A stretch of 10,990 nt of DNA from Pirellulales bacterium. GTDB lineage: Bacteria > Planctomycetota > Planctomycetia > Pirellulales > Thermoguttaceae. The notes under the pieces are model-generated. The model did not search any database. It was not told the DNA's origin and saw nothing but the letters and a program-made list of their open reading frames with translations. A program made the translations under genes and the position numbers. Where the stretch lies: positions 1-10,990 of the forward strand of contig JAUWWA010000021.1 of assembly GCA_030617125.1 (NCBI GenBank). Direction: 5' to 3'. Within the stretch, counting starts at the first letter, position 1, and each line of letters opens with the position of its first letter. Positions 1 to 6,650 of this stretch are shown here, piece after piece.

Positions 1-4
1 GCGC

Positions 5-1702
5 TTGGCGGCGGTGGCCTCGATGCCCCGCGATCGCTGCGTGTCCGACGGCGCCGACGGGGATCGCGACACCGTACTCTCCGGCTGGCTGCAGCGCGCG
101 ATGACCAACCGCGACCGGCTACAGGAGTTGTTGGCGGCGGTGAATCGCTACCAGATCCCCGCGCCGCGCGGCACCCACGAGTCGCTCGTCGAGTACGATC
201 AGCGTCGCGCGGTCAAGGAGATGCTGTTGGAACAGATCATCGCGGCGTGTATCGAGACGGCCGATGCGGCACGGATGATCCGCGCGGCCATCGGGCACGA
301 CCAGCCCATCGAGCGATCGAACGACCTGGAGCGGCAGGCGGCGGTGGTGCTGCGAGCCGTACTGCGTGACGACGCGGCGGCCGTGCGCGGCGCCTGGCCC
401 GAGTTGCTCAAGGCGCTCGCCGGCCGGCCGCTGCTCTACGTCGGCTTGGGCCGGGGTGGCAATCCTCAGCGTATTATCGCCTCGCGGAGTCTCCAGCGCC
501 TGTTGCGATGCCTGCTGGCCTGTCTGCCCCGACTCGGCCTACTGAAGGAAACCCACGAACTGATCGAAACCGCCCAAGACATGGAAGTGAATCATCCGGT
601 CGGCGCCGGCGCGATCACCGAATTCGATCAACTGTTCCAGATCGCCTGTAGGGCGATCGTCCGGTGCCTGGTCGTTTCGTCCGAAGACTGGTCGGCCGCC
701 GAGCGTGACGACCCGGCCGCGTCGGCCGAGTTGGACCTGGTCGCGTTCCTGGAGAAGACCACCGAGGTGCTGCTGCGGTGTTGGCTCGTCCATAGCCGAG
801 GCGTGCGGCTGTCGGTGCTCGAGACGTTTGACGATCGCGGCCGCTGGCACGACCTTCGGCGGTTCATTGAGCGATACGGCGGCGACCTGTTCACGCAGCA
901 GTTTATGAACCTGAGCAACCTCAACGCAATTCTGCACCGAGGCGTCGACGCATGGTTGCGGTTGCTCGAGGAGGAGCCCGACGCCGAAGACGAGTTGCAA
1001 CTGGTCGGCGAACTCGACGAGCGGCTCCCCCGGGAAGATGCCGTGCGGCGCCTTACGCTGATTCTCGAAGCCGTCGTCGAGAACTACGCCGAGTACATCG
1101 ACTACAACAGCACAACCACGCAGTCCGACCGCGGCGAAATGCTCTACACACTACTGGATTTCCTGCGGCTTCTGGCCAAATACAACCGTATTGCGTGGAA
1201 CCTGCAACCGGTCGTGTTAGCGCACGAGGTGCTAGTGCGTTGCGGCCACGACGAGGCCACCGATATCTGGCGCCAAGCGGTTGCCCAGCGAACCGGCAAG
1301 ACCGCTGACGAACAGATCAAACACCTCGCGCGCCTGACGGAGAAACACAGCATGCGGCTGCCGAGCATCGCCGAACGGCTTGGCGAACGGTTCGTGCGGC
1401 CACTGGCGATCGATCGGCTTCGGGCGCTGGTCCGGCCGGCCGTCGAGCAGTTGCAAGAGGGCGAGTCAGCAGCGGCGTTCGCGCGGCTCGAAGCGGAGAT
1501 TGCCCCGTTCCTCGCCGATCTTTCCGGCGCCGGCTTCAACGTGCCCGCCTGGCTCGACGCCTTGCAGCAGGAGATCGACCGCGTGGAATCAGAACCGGCC
1601 GAGGATGACGAGTCGCTCGACTCCTATCTGCGAGCACCCCAGGTGCGGCTCTCCATGGAAGAGGCCGCCGCGCAGGTGAAAGCTATCGCCGGCGACGCTT
1701 AG
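5..1702 (+). CDS. Conserved protein of unknown function, probably 5'-partial
   Basis: I do not recognise a named family. The frame is open to the left edge of the window. The first possible start is a TTG at position 5 with no visible ribosome binding site; ATGs at 23 and 101 also lack one, so the true start probably lies outside. The visible 565 residues are rich in Leu, Ala, Arg and Glu and look almost entirely alpha-helical, as in a helical-repeat or scaffold protein. There is no signal peptide, no membrane segment and no clear catalytic motif. The most conserved-looking stretch is around residues 360-410, with EYIDYNSTTTQSDRGEM followed by WNLQPVVLAHEVLVRCG. The C-terminal 60 residues are acidic and low in complexity. 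It reads in the high-GC codon style of its neighbours, so transfer is not suggested. It converges on the 1827-2786 gene and is followed by a 7-bp tandem repeat. I take it to be a cytoplasmic planctomycete protein; the coding call is firm, the function is open. Confidence 0.85.
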   Translation: MAAVASMPRDRCVSDGADGDRDTVLSGWLQRAMTNRDRLQELLAAVNRYQIPAPRGTHESLVEYDQRRAVKEMLLEQIIAACIETADAARMIRAAIGHDQPIERSNDLERQAAVVLRAVLRDDAAAVRGAWPELLKALAGRPLLYVGLGRGGNPQRIIASRSLQRLLRCLLACLPRLGLLKETHELIETAQDMEVNHPVGAGAITEFDQLFQIACRAIVRCLVVSSEDWSAAERDDPAASAELDLVAFLEKTTEVLLRCWLVHSRGVRLSVLETFDDRGRWHDLRRFIERYGGDLFTQQFMNLSNLNAILHRGVDAWLRLLEEEPDAEDELQLVGELDERLPREDAVRRLTLILEAVVENYAEYIDYNSTTTQSDRGEMLYTLLDFLRLLAKYNRIAWNLQPVVLAHEVLVRCGHDEATDIWRQAVAQRTGKTADEQIKHLARLTEKHSMRLPSIAERLGERFVRPLAIDRLRALVRPAVEQLQEGESAAAFARLEAEIAPFLADLSGAGFNVPAWLDALQQEIDRVESEPAEDDESLDSYLRAPQVRLSMEEAAAQVKAIAGDA

Positions 1703-1740
1703 TCCGCATTTCTCATCAGGAAATTCACCACGGAGAAAGG

Positions 1741-1761
1741 AGAAGGCAGAAGGCAGAAGGC
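1741..1761. repeat. Tandem heptamer AGAAGGC x3
   Basis: Three perfect AGAAGGC units lie about 40 bp after the stop codon of the first gene. They are preceded by CACCACGGAGAAAGG, which resembles dispersed CACGGAG-type intergenic sequence that I associate with planctomycete and related genomes (from memory, not checked). The purine-rich strand is the sense strand of the upstream gene. Confidence 0.85.
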
Positions 1762-1797
1762 AGTGGACCGTAAGCAGTGGCTGGCTCCCGCCTCACG

Positions 1798-1825
1798 TTC
1801 ATCCTTTATCCTTCATCCTTCATCC
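1798..1825. repeat. Tandem heptamer TTCATCC x4 (one variant)
   Basis: Four contiguous 7-bp units, TTCATCC, TTTATCC, TTCATCC and TTCATCC, end one base before the TAA stop of the leftward gene at 1827. On that gene's sense strand the unit reads GGATGAA. The same unit reappears after hldE at 2888-2964. Confidence 0.85.
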
Positions 1826-1826
1826 C

Positions 1827-2786
1827 TTATACAAGTGCCTGCCACAGCGTGGGGATCGTCTGCCGGTGGTCGCCGCGGAAGTAAAAACTCGTTCCGCCGC
1901 CAGCCACCGTTCGTTGCAGGAGCGTCTTCCACGGACGGTAGTAATACAGCGGCTCTTCCTTCGACGGCGTGCGAGTCCGCCAGTCGCGGGGCAGTTCGAC
2001 CAGATCGAAAACCGCCGTAGTGAAGCGATAAATCTCCTTGCCCTGCCTATGGGCGACGTTTCGCGCCATCGACAGTGCTTTCAGAAAAACCTCCGGCCCG
2101 GTGATCGCGCTGCCGAAGTTCAAAAACACGCCGTCTTCCAAATCCTGCACACTTCGGGCGAAGATCAGGAAATCGGTGTCGCTGGCTGTGGCCCAGGAGG
2201 CGGCGTCGAAGTTGGGATGGGCGTGGACGATGTCGCTGCCGATCGCCACGTGCGAGGTGACCGGCACGCCCCAGCGCCACCCGGCCGCCGTCAGGCTTAG
2301 CTCGCGGTGCGGTGCACGTTCCTGTTCGATTGTCCGGCCGATCGCCTCGCCGATTCCCTCACCGGCCGCGGCGGCCTTAACGACCAGGTCGTTCAGCCGG
2401 CTGGTTTCGCGCCAGAGTCCGAAGCGGCCGGTGCGGATCCAGCGCGCCACGTCCTCGGTGGTGCCGCCGAACGCGGCCAACTCGAAGTCGTGGATGATGC
2501 CCGCCCCGTTCGTGGCCAAATGCGTGATCACGCGGCGCTCGATCAAGTCGACGAGGAACTGCGATAGACCCAGCTTGATCGGGTGTGCGCCCATCATCAC
2601 CATCACCGGACGGTCGGCCGCACGCGCCGCGGCGATCCGCTCGATCAGCAACGGAAACTCGGGATGGTTGTAGGGGCTTTGCGGAGCGGCAAGCGGTAGG
2701 CAATCTCCGGCATGCAGCCCGTGCCCGCGCTCGGCAATGTCGGCCAATTCCACGTCGTCGCGGTTGAATCGTTCGTATCGGGTCAT
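1827..2786 (-). CDS. Conserved protein of unknown function, Rossmann-like, linked to hldE
   Basis: This is a 319-residue cytoplasmic protein that I cannot name with certainty. The chosen start is the ATG at 2786 (MTRYERFNRDD). An upstream in-frame ATG at 2837 lies inside a hairpin repeat and would add a low-complexity basic tail. There is no strong Shine-Dalgarno sequence. The pattern VMVMMGAHPIK (residues 61-71) followed by ITHLATNGAGIIHDFE (87-102) looks like a nucleotide-binding beta-alpha-beta unit. Later comes VPVTSHVAIGSDIVHAHP (174-191), rich in possible catalytic His and Asp, then GVFLNFGSAITGPEVFLKA (219-237) and a Gly-rich C-terminal motif AGGGTSFYFRGDH (295-307). The order of elements recalls the deoxyhypusine synthase fold; this is a weak impression only, and the canonical catalytic lysine is not evident. 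It begins about 160 bp after hldE on the same strand and may share its transcript, so a role in nucleotide-sugar or surface-glycan metabolism is possible. A heptamer repeat abuts its stop codon. Confidence 0.85.
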   Translation of the reverse strand: MTRYERFNRDDVELADIAERGHGLHAGDCLPLAAPQSPYNHPEFPLLIERIAAARAADRPVMVMMGAHPIKLGLSQFLVDLIERRVITHLATNGAGIIHDFELAAFGGTTEDVARWIRTGRFGLWRETSRLNDLVVKAAAAGEGIGEAIGRTIEQERAPHRELSLTAAGWRWGVPVTSHVAIGSDIVHAHPNFDAASWATASDTDFLIFARSVQDLEDGVFLNFGSAITGPEVFLKALSMARNVAHRQGKEIYRFTTAVFDLVELPRDWRTRTPSKEEPLYYYRPWKTLLQRTVAGGGTSFYFRGDHRQTIPTLWQALV

Positions 2787-2833
2787 GATGGGTCGGTCTC
2801 GGCCATCTCTGCGTTTTTGGGGTCGTGTTCGTT

Positions 2834-2878
2834 CCATGGGCTAACGCCCCTGGCTATTGGCTACCGTCCCTTCGGGAC
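2834..2878. repeat. Intergenic double-hairpin element, REP-like
   Basis: Two small hairpins stand side by side between hldE and its downstream neighbour. The first, 2834-2853, pairs CCA-T-GGGC with GCCC-C-TGG around a TAAC loop, with one mismatch. The second, 2866-2878, pairs GTCCC with GGGAC around TTC. The phrase GGCTATTGGCTA lies between them. The arrangement looks like a dispersed planctomycete intergenic repeat rather than a terminator, because no T-run follows. The family assignment is inference. The ATG at 2837 arises inside the first hairpin. Confidence 0.55.
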
Positions 2879-2887
2879 TAAGGCCGC

Positions 2888-2964
2888 TTCATCCTTCCTT
2901 ATTCATCCGTCATCCTTCCGTATTCATCCTTCCTCCTTCCTCCTTCATGCTTCCTCCTTCCTCC
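2888..2964. repeat. Array of 11 degenerate heptamers overlapping the hldE 3' end
   Basis: Eleven contiguous 7-bp units can be read without a gap: TTCATCC, TTCCTTA, TTCATCC, GTCATCC, TTCCGTA, TTCATCC, TTCCTCC twice, TTCATGC, then TTCCTCC twice. On the hldE sense strand they are purine-rich (GGATGAA and GGAGGAA). The array contains the hldE stop codon (2945-2947) and its last codons, so the tail KEEA is repeat-derived. It also makes repeated GGAGG and ATGAA strings on the transcript. Confidence 0.85.
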
Positions 2965-4426
2965 TTATCTTCTCCATCAACCCGCTCGTCGAATAGCCCG
3001 GCTTCATCGGCACGCGAACGACTCGGCCGCCGTACTGCTCGACGATCTCGTGGCCGACGACCTGGTCGTGGGTGTACTGGTTGGACTTCACGAGCACGTC
3101 GGGCCGGACACGTTCGACCAGCCCTGCCACACTAGCGTCGTCGAATAGCACCACGTAATCGACGCACACCAACGCCGCGAGCATTTCCGAGCGGCCTTGC
3201 TGGTCGACGATCGGGTGCGCCGGGCCCTTGAATTGTACCATGCTACGGTCGCTGTTGAGCCCCACGACCAGCAGGTCGCCGTGGCATCGGGCCTCCTGTA
3301 ACGAGGCGACGTGCCCGGGGTGCAGCAGGTCGAAGCAGCCGTTGGTCATCACGACGTGCTCGCCCGCGGTGCGCCGCCGATCCAATTCCGCTTCGAGCTG
3401 CTCGATCGTGAGTATCTTGTTCCATGGTGTGTACGCATTGTGTCCCAACGCGGCGAGCAGTTCGCGGCGCGTGACCGGCACGACGCCGAGCCGCTCGACC
3501 TCCAGGCCCCCGGCCAGGTTCGCCAGTTCGACGGCTGCTTGCCAATCGGCCCCGGCGGCCAGGCTGTAGCCCAACGCGCTGAGAACCATGTCGCCGGCGC
3601 CGGTGATATCGTAGACCTGTCGCGGCCGGACGTGGAACGCCCGAGCGTTGCCTTTGCGGTCGGCCCAGGCGATCCCGTCGCTGTCGAGCGTGACCATGGC
3701 GGCTTCAACGCCGAAACTGAGCATCCGCCGCGCCGCCTCGATACCGTCCTCCGCGGTGGCGATGGTCATACTCAGGGCCTCGGCGGCTTCGGTCCGGTTC
3801 GGCGTGATGCAGGCACAGCCGGCGTAACGGGCGAAGTCGACGTCGCAAACCGGATCGGCCACGACCGGTACGCCCTTAGCCCTGGCCAGTTCCACCACCC
3901 GGGGTATGAACCGGCCGGCACAGACGCCTTTTGCGTAGTCGCTCACCAGAACGAGGTCCACGCGGTCGAGCAACTCGCCAATCGAGGCGATCAGCTCCTC
4001 GGCCACTTCGGCATCGATGGGCCGGTTCTGCTCGCGGTCGACGCGGATCATCTGCTGCGGATGCCGGCTGTGCGTGCAGCCGAGCAGACGTTCCTTGACG
4101 GTGGTCGCCCGGTCTGCGACGACCCGAACGGCGCCGGCGTCGACACCGAGCCCTTCGAGCAGTTCACGGACGATTAGTCCCGGGGGGTCGTCGCCGACGA
4201 CGGCGGCCAGACGGACCTCGGCCTCCAGGGCCACGAGCATGGCCACGACGCTGCCGGCCCCGCCCAGGCGATGCTCTTGCCGAGTGACGGCAAGGACGGG
4301 GATCGGGGCCTCCGGGCTGATCCGCTCGACGTCGCCGAAGAGGTAGCGGTCAAGCATCACGTCGCCGACCACGAGGATTCGCGGCCCGGCGCCCCCGGCG
4401 AGCAGTGCGGTCAGTTGACTGGACAT
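2945..4426 (-). CDS. hldE: Bifunctional heptose-7-phosphate kinase / heptose-1-phosphate adenylyltransferase (HldE, RfaE)
   Basis: HldE carries out two steps of ADP-heptose synthesis for LPS core. It phosphorylates heptose 7-phosphate at C1 and later joins heptose 1-phosphate to AMP from ATP. The 493-residue length fits the full two-domain enzyme. The N-terminal PfkB-type kinase (about 1-325) shows GDVMLDRYLFGDVERISPEAP (from residue 21), LGGAGS near 54-59 and the ATP/anion-hole motif DITGAGD (273-279), where D279 is the expected catalytic base. The C-terminal cytidylyltransferase-like domain (about 350-493) has TNGCFDLLHPGH (361-372), containing the HxGH signature, then GLNSDRS. Where E. coli-type enzymes have GGAANV, the Asn is a Ser here. 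The ATG at 4426 has no Shine-Dalgarno sequence, but a good promoter lies directly upstream. The C-terminal residues run into a heptamer repeat. The other heptose genes (gmhA, gmhB, hldD) are not in the window. Confidence 0.96.
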   Translation of the reverse strand: MSSQLTALLAGGAGPRILVVGDVMLDRYLFGDVERISPEAPIPVLAVTRQEHRLGGAGSVVAMLVALEAEVRLAAVVGDDPPGLIVRELLEGLGVDAGAVRVVADRATTVKERLLGCTHSRHPQQMIRVDREQNRPIDAEVAEELIASIGELLDRVDLVLVSDYAKGVCAGRFIPRVVELARAKGVPVVADPVCDVDFARYAGCACITPNRTEAAEALSMTIATAEDGIEAARRMLSFGVEAAMVTLDSDGIAWADRKGNARAFHVRPRQVYDITGAGDMVLSALGYSLAAGADWQAAVELANLAGGLEVERLGVVPVTRRELLAALGHNAYTPWNKILTIEQLEAELDRRRTAGEHVVMTNGCFDLLHPGHVASLQEARCHGDLLVVGLNSDRSMVQFKGPAHPIVDQQGRSEMLAALVCVDYVVLFDDASVAGLVERVRPDVLVKSNQYTHDQVVGHEIVEQYGGRVVRVPMKPGYSTSGLMEKIRRKEEA

Positions 4427-4434
4427 AGCCGGTC

Positions 4435-4463
4435 ATTCTACAAACTGCCGAAACTCCGGCCAA
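4435..4463 (-). promoter_or_regulatory. Predicted promoter of hldE, near-leaderless
   Basis: On the minus strand TTGGCC (4463-4458) and TAGAAT (4440-4435) are separated by 17 bp, matching 4/6 and 5/6 of the sigma-70 consensus. The expected start of transcription is within a few bases of the hldE ATG, which has no Shine-Dalgarno sequence, so the mRNA may be leaderless. Confidence 0.5.
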
Positions 4464-4481
4464 CGTCATAAAGCCGCCTTG

Positions 4482-4522
4482 CGGTGGTCGCGCCACACAA
4501 AATGCCGCGACCGGTGGTCGCG
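4482..4522. repeat. 11-bp direct repeat CGGTGGTCGCG
   Basis: CGGTGGTCGCG occurs at 4482-4492 and again at 4512-4522, 30 bp apart, in the space between the DUF1573 gene and hldE. The second copy forms the right arm of the terminator-like hairpin. It may be a remnant of a duplicated hairpin element; no function is evident. Confidence 0.6.
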
Positions 4523-4523
4523 G
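4505..4523 (-). terminator. Likely intrinsic terminator after the DUF1573 gene
   Basis: A perfect 8-bp stem, CCGCGACC with GGTCGCGG around a 3-base loop, lies 33 bp after the stop codon of the leftward DUF1573 gene. On that strand it is followed by CATTTTGTG, a short T-rich stretch. The T-run is weak, so termination may be partial. The other strand shows only TTCTAT after the stem. Confidence 0.55.
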
Positions 4524-4556
4524 TTCTATGAGAGACGAAGCACACGGGACGCCTTT

Positions 4557-5678
4557 TCATCTCGGCGCATCGTTGCCCGGCAGCGACTGCTGCTTTTGGC
4601 GGATCATGGCGGTTTTTCGGGCATCGATGAGCCGCTGCAATCGCGGCGAGAGCTTGTCGGCGGAGCGCCGCGGCATCCGGCCGTCCGGTGCGGTGATCGT
4701 CGCCTGGGCGAGCAGACTGCACGGCACAACGCCCTGGTCGGTCTCGATGCGGATGGCCCGGATCACCTTACCCGGTTCGTCACCCGCGATAAACGTCACC
4801 GTGATAACGTGCAATCGCTTGGGCCCTTGCTCGGCGGACGTGTCGAACGCGAAGCTATCGTCGGCCGAGATGATCTTTCGGACGACGAACGGTTCCTCCG
4901 ACCGGATCACGAGTTGTTTGCTCGCCTTTTCACCGGGTTTCAGAATGCCCATGAAAAGCAGGGTTGGGCTGATCGAGATGGGCGGCCGCACGCGGCCTTC
5001 GACCAGCACATGGACTTGCCGGTTGCGGTAGTCGTTGGTGACTAGTACGAGTTGGTCGCGGACGTAGCCGGCCGGCGCGTCGGGTGCAAGCCGGACGCGG
5101 AGTTGGTAGGCTGTCTGGCCCGAGCCACGGCGATCTTCGGTAGCCGTGGCGGACAGGTGCGGGTTCGCGCAGTGGACCTCGAGGATGCGGAAGTCGCTCC
5201 GCGCGGGTGAACTGACCCGAAGCGTCTTTTCGGCGACCGTGCCCTGCGCGACCGATCCGAGCTGCGCGCTGCCGGGCTCAACGACCACGTCGCCGCGGAT
5301 GTGGGCGCTCACGTGCAGTTGCACTTCGGCCCCAAAGGGGCGGTCGAAGGTCACGGTGATCGTAGCGCTTCGGGCGCCTTGGTACGCGCGGGAGTTGATG
5401 TGTGCGAGGATCGCGCCGGTTTCGTGGGTCTTCAGCAGCCGCTTGTCGTCCTTGACCGATGCGCTCGTGCATCCACAGCTCGCGCGGACCGATGCGATGT
5501 GGACGTTCTCGACATAAAGGTTCTTCAGCCTAAACTCGTATTCAGCCTTGGCGCCGCGCGCGATCGTGCCGAAGTCGTGCCGGTTGCTCTCGAACATTTT
5601 TCGCGCCCACTGCTGGGCAAGGGCCGACGAGCAGACTAGTATTGCCGACAAGAAAGCCGCGACGGTGAACATGCGCAT
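4557..5678 (-). CDS. Secreted DUF1573 domain protein
   Basis: The protein has 373 residues. The start is the ATG at 5678, preceded at 6 bases by GGGAGG on the minus strand; the frame stays open upstream to 5921 but that part has no start signal. Residues 1-21 form a signal peptide with an ALA cleavage site before QQ, so the product should be exported, probably to the periplasm. Domain one (about 30-130) has the DUF1573 hallmarks: HDFGTIARG, then VRASCGCTSASV with C68 and C70, then AYQGARSATITVTF. The usual PGE turn after the Cys motif reads KTHETG here. Two more Ig-like beta segments follow, about 131-230 (ending in TNDYRNRQVHVLVEGRV) and 231-330 (starting ISISPTLLFMGILKPGEK). The tail from 331 is basic and likely disordered. 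DUF1573/ASH-type domains are thought to serve in binding or cell-surface assembly; no enzyme activity is known to me. The gene is monocistronic, with its own promoter and terminator. Confidence 0.92.
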   Translation of the reverse strand: MRMFTVAAFLSAILVCSSALAQQWARKMFESNRHDFGTIARGAKAEYEFRLKNLYVENVHIASVRASCGCTSASVKDDKRLLKTHETGAILAHINSRAYQGARSATITVTFDRPFGAEVQLHVSAHIRGDVVVEPGSAQLGSVAQGTVAEKTLRVSSPARSDFRILEVHCANPHLSATATEDRRGSGQTAYQLRVRLAPDAPAGYVRDQLVLVTNDYRNRQVHVLVEGRVRPPISISPTLLFMGILKPGEKASKQLVIRSEEPFVVRKIISADDSFAFDTSAEQGPKRLHVITVTFIAGDEPGKVIRAIRIETDQGVVPCSLLAQATITAPDGRMPRRSADKLSPRLQRLIDARKTAMIRQKQQSLPGNDAPR

Positions 5679-5726
5679 GGCGGGCCTCCCATTCCCTTCA
5701 CGATTCCTGGCTGGTTTGACGTGCGG

Positions 5727-5749
5727 GGTTCCCCGGAGACTGGGGAACC
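5727..5749 (-). promoter_or_regulatory. Stem-loop at the predicted 5' end of the DUF1573 mRNA
   Basis: GGTTCCCC (5727-5734) pairs perfectly with GGGGAACC (5742-5749) around a 7-base loop. If transcription starts about 7 bases after the TATAAT box, this hairpin occupies the first bases of a leader of roughly 70 bases. It could protect the 5' end of the mRNA or bind a regulator. No T-run follows, so a terminator is unlikely. Confidence 0.5.
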
Positions 5750-5757
5750 TGTCGATA

Positions 5758-5786
5758 ATTATACTCATGGTGCGACGTCTCGCCCA
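5758..5786 (-). promoter_or_regulatory. Predicted promoter of the DUF1573 gene
   Basis: The minus strand carries a perfect TATAAT at 5763-5758, in a locally AT-rich spot of GC-rich DNA. The matching -35 position (5786-5781) reads TGGGCG, a poor match, so an activator or another sigma factor may assist. The start codon is about 80 bases downstream. Confidence 0.5.
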
Positions 5787-6032
5787 GAGATAATTCTGGA
5801 AATTCCCTTGCGAGGCGACGTGACGTGGTCGCCCGGTCCGACGTCGGTCCTGGGGGATCTGGGGAATCCTTGCGGCGCACGGCGAGTTGCCGGCCTTGCA
5901 TTTTCCGTCCTGATCCGGCATCCTAGGTACAGTCTCACGGTTCTGGGAATGAGAACCTTCAGCCGCCGCGTCGTTGCGGCGGAATGCTCCGGCGTGTAGG
6001 CGTCGGGGCTAAACGGCACCGGAGCAAGAACC

Positions 6033-6299
6033 ATGATCGACAAGGAACTGTTGAATGTCCTCGCCTGTCCCCAGGACCGGTCGCCGCTTACGGTGGCCGA
6101 TCAAAGCTTGATCGAGAAGCTCAACCGGGCCATCGCCGACGAAGACATCACAATCGTAAACCTCGGCGGAAAACGGGTCGAGGAACCGCTCGCCGGCGGG
6201 CTCGTCCGGCAGGACAAGACTCTTCTATACCCCGTCGTCGACGACATCCCCGTGCTGCTCGCCGACGAGGCAATTCCCTTGGAGCAAATCGATGGCTGA
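6033..6299 (+). CDS. Trm112-like small protein (UPF0434/YcaR type)
   Basis: The product is an 88-residue cytoplasmic protein. The ATG at 6033 has GGAG 8 bases upstream. The start KELLNVLACPQDRSPL (residues 4-19) and the end LLYPVVDDIPVLLADEA (64-80) are the two conserved blocks of the Trm112/UPF0434 family. In eukaryotes and archaea, Trm112 activates methyltransferases that modify tRNA, rRNA and release factors; bacterial short forms are poorly understood. Only one Cys (C12) is present, so the zinc site found in Trm112 proper is missing. Between the blocks lies a helical insert of about 30 residues (IEKLNRAIADEDITIVNL), longer than in E. coli YcaR. Its last 8 bases overlap the start of the HIT gene, implying translational coupling. 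Confidence 0.85.
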   Translation: MIDKELLNVLACPQDRSPLTVADQSLIEKLNRAIADEDITIVNLGGKRVEEPLAGGLVRQDKTLLYPVVDDIPVLLADEAIPLEQIDG

Positions 6300-6636
6300 G
6301 AAAACGATTTTTGGGAAGATCATCGACCGTGAAATTCCCGCCAAGATCGTCTATGAGGACGATCTCTGCCTGGCGTTCGAGGACATCCATCCCCAGGCCC
6401 CCACGCACCTGATCGTGATCCCCAAGAAGGCGATCCCCTCGGTCGACGACGTTGCTGAAGCCGACGAGGCGATCGTCGGGCTCCTATTCGTGGCCATGCG
6501 CAAGATCGCCGCCGAGTTGGGCCTCACCGACGGATACCGCGTCGTAACTAACTGCGGACGCGACGCCGGCCAGGAAGTCATGCACCTGCACTTCCATTTC
6601 CTCGCCGGCCGTCGCTTCACTTGGCCGCCGGGGTAG
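6292..6636 (+). CDS. HIT family protein (HinT-like purine nucleoside phosphoramidase)
   Basis: HinT-type enzymes cleave AMP from phosphoramidates and acyl-AMP adducts in the cytoplasm. The 114-residue length is typical. Residues 4-50 give the classic IFGKIIDREIPAKIVYEDD, then LAFEDIHPQAPTHLIVIPK. The histidine triad lies in QEVMHLHFHFLAGR (94-107), with H98, H100 and H102, of which H100 is the expected nucleophile; H39 is the upstream conserved His. The end, WPPG, also matches HinT. The start ATG lies within the end of the Trm112-like gene (8-bp overlap), so the two are probably translated together. The sigma-like gene starts 14 bases after its stop. Family assignment is firm; the natural substrate is unknown. 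Confidence 0.95.
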   Translation: MAEKTIFGKIIDREIPAKIVYEDDLCLAFEDIHPQAPTHLIVIPKKAIPSVDDVAEADEAIVGLLFVAMRKIAAELGLTDGYRVVTNCGRDAGQEVMHLHFHFLAGRRFTWPPG

Positions 6637-6650
6637 GGGAGAGGAGCGAC

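Larger units (their letters stand above)
5679..6032. other. Divergent intergenic region, 354 bp, no gene seen
   Basis: This space separates the leftward DUF1573 gene from the rightward Trm112/HIT run. It holds the DUF1573 promoter and leader hairpin described separately. Further right are two more hairpins: GGTTCT/AGAACC at 5939-5957 with a 7-base loop, and CCGCCGC/GCGGCGG at 5963-5982 with a 6-base loop. The string CTGGGGAA occurs twice (5740-5747 and about 5859-5866), and CTGGGAA once more inside the 5939-5957 hairpin. I found no convincing rightward -35/-10 pair. The open frames in both directions lack start signals and recognisable protein patterns. Confidence 0.6.

Noticed and set aside
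2786..2806. Short upstream frame MAETDPS whose stop overlaps the ATG at 2786
   Set aside because: It is seven codons long with only a weak ribosome binding site; it could be a coupling leader, but nothing else supports it.
2787..2837. 17-residue N-terminal extension of the hldE-linked protein
   Set aside because: The ATG at 2837 lies in a hairpin repeat and the added residues are low-complexity and basic.
2888..2964. CRISPR array
   Set aside because: The units are 7 bp and contiguous, with no spacers, and no cas genes are present.
3311..4177. Rightward open frame of 288 codons opposite hldE
   Set aside because: It is antisense to firmly identified hldE, with no ribosome binding site or recognisable motif.
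5679..5921. 81-residue N-terminal extension of the DUF1573 protein
   Set aside because: It would hide the signal peptide, run through the TATAAT box and leader hairpin, and ignore the strong GGGAGG site before 5678.
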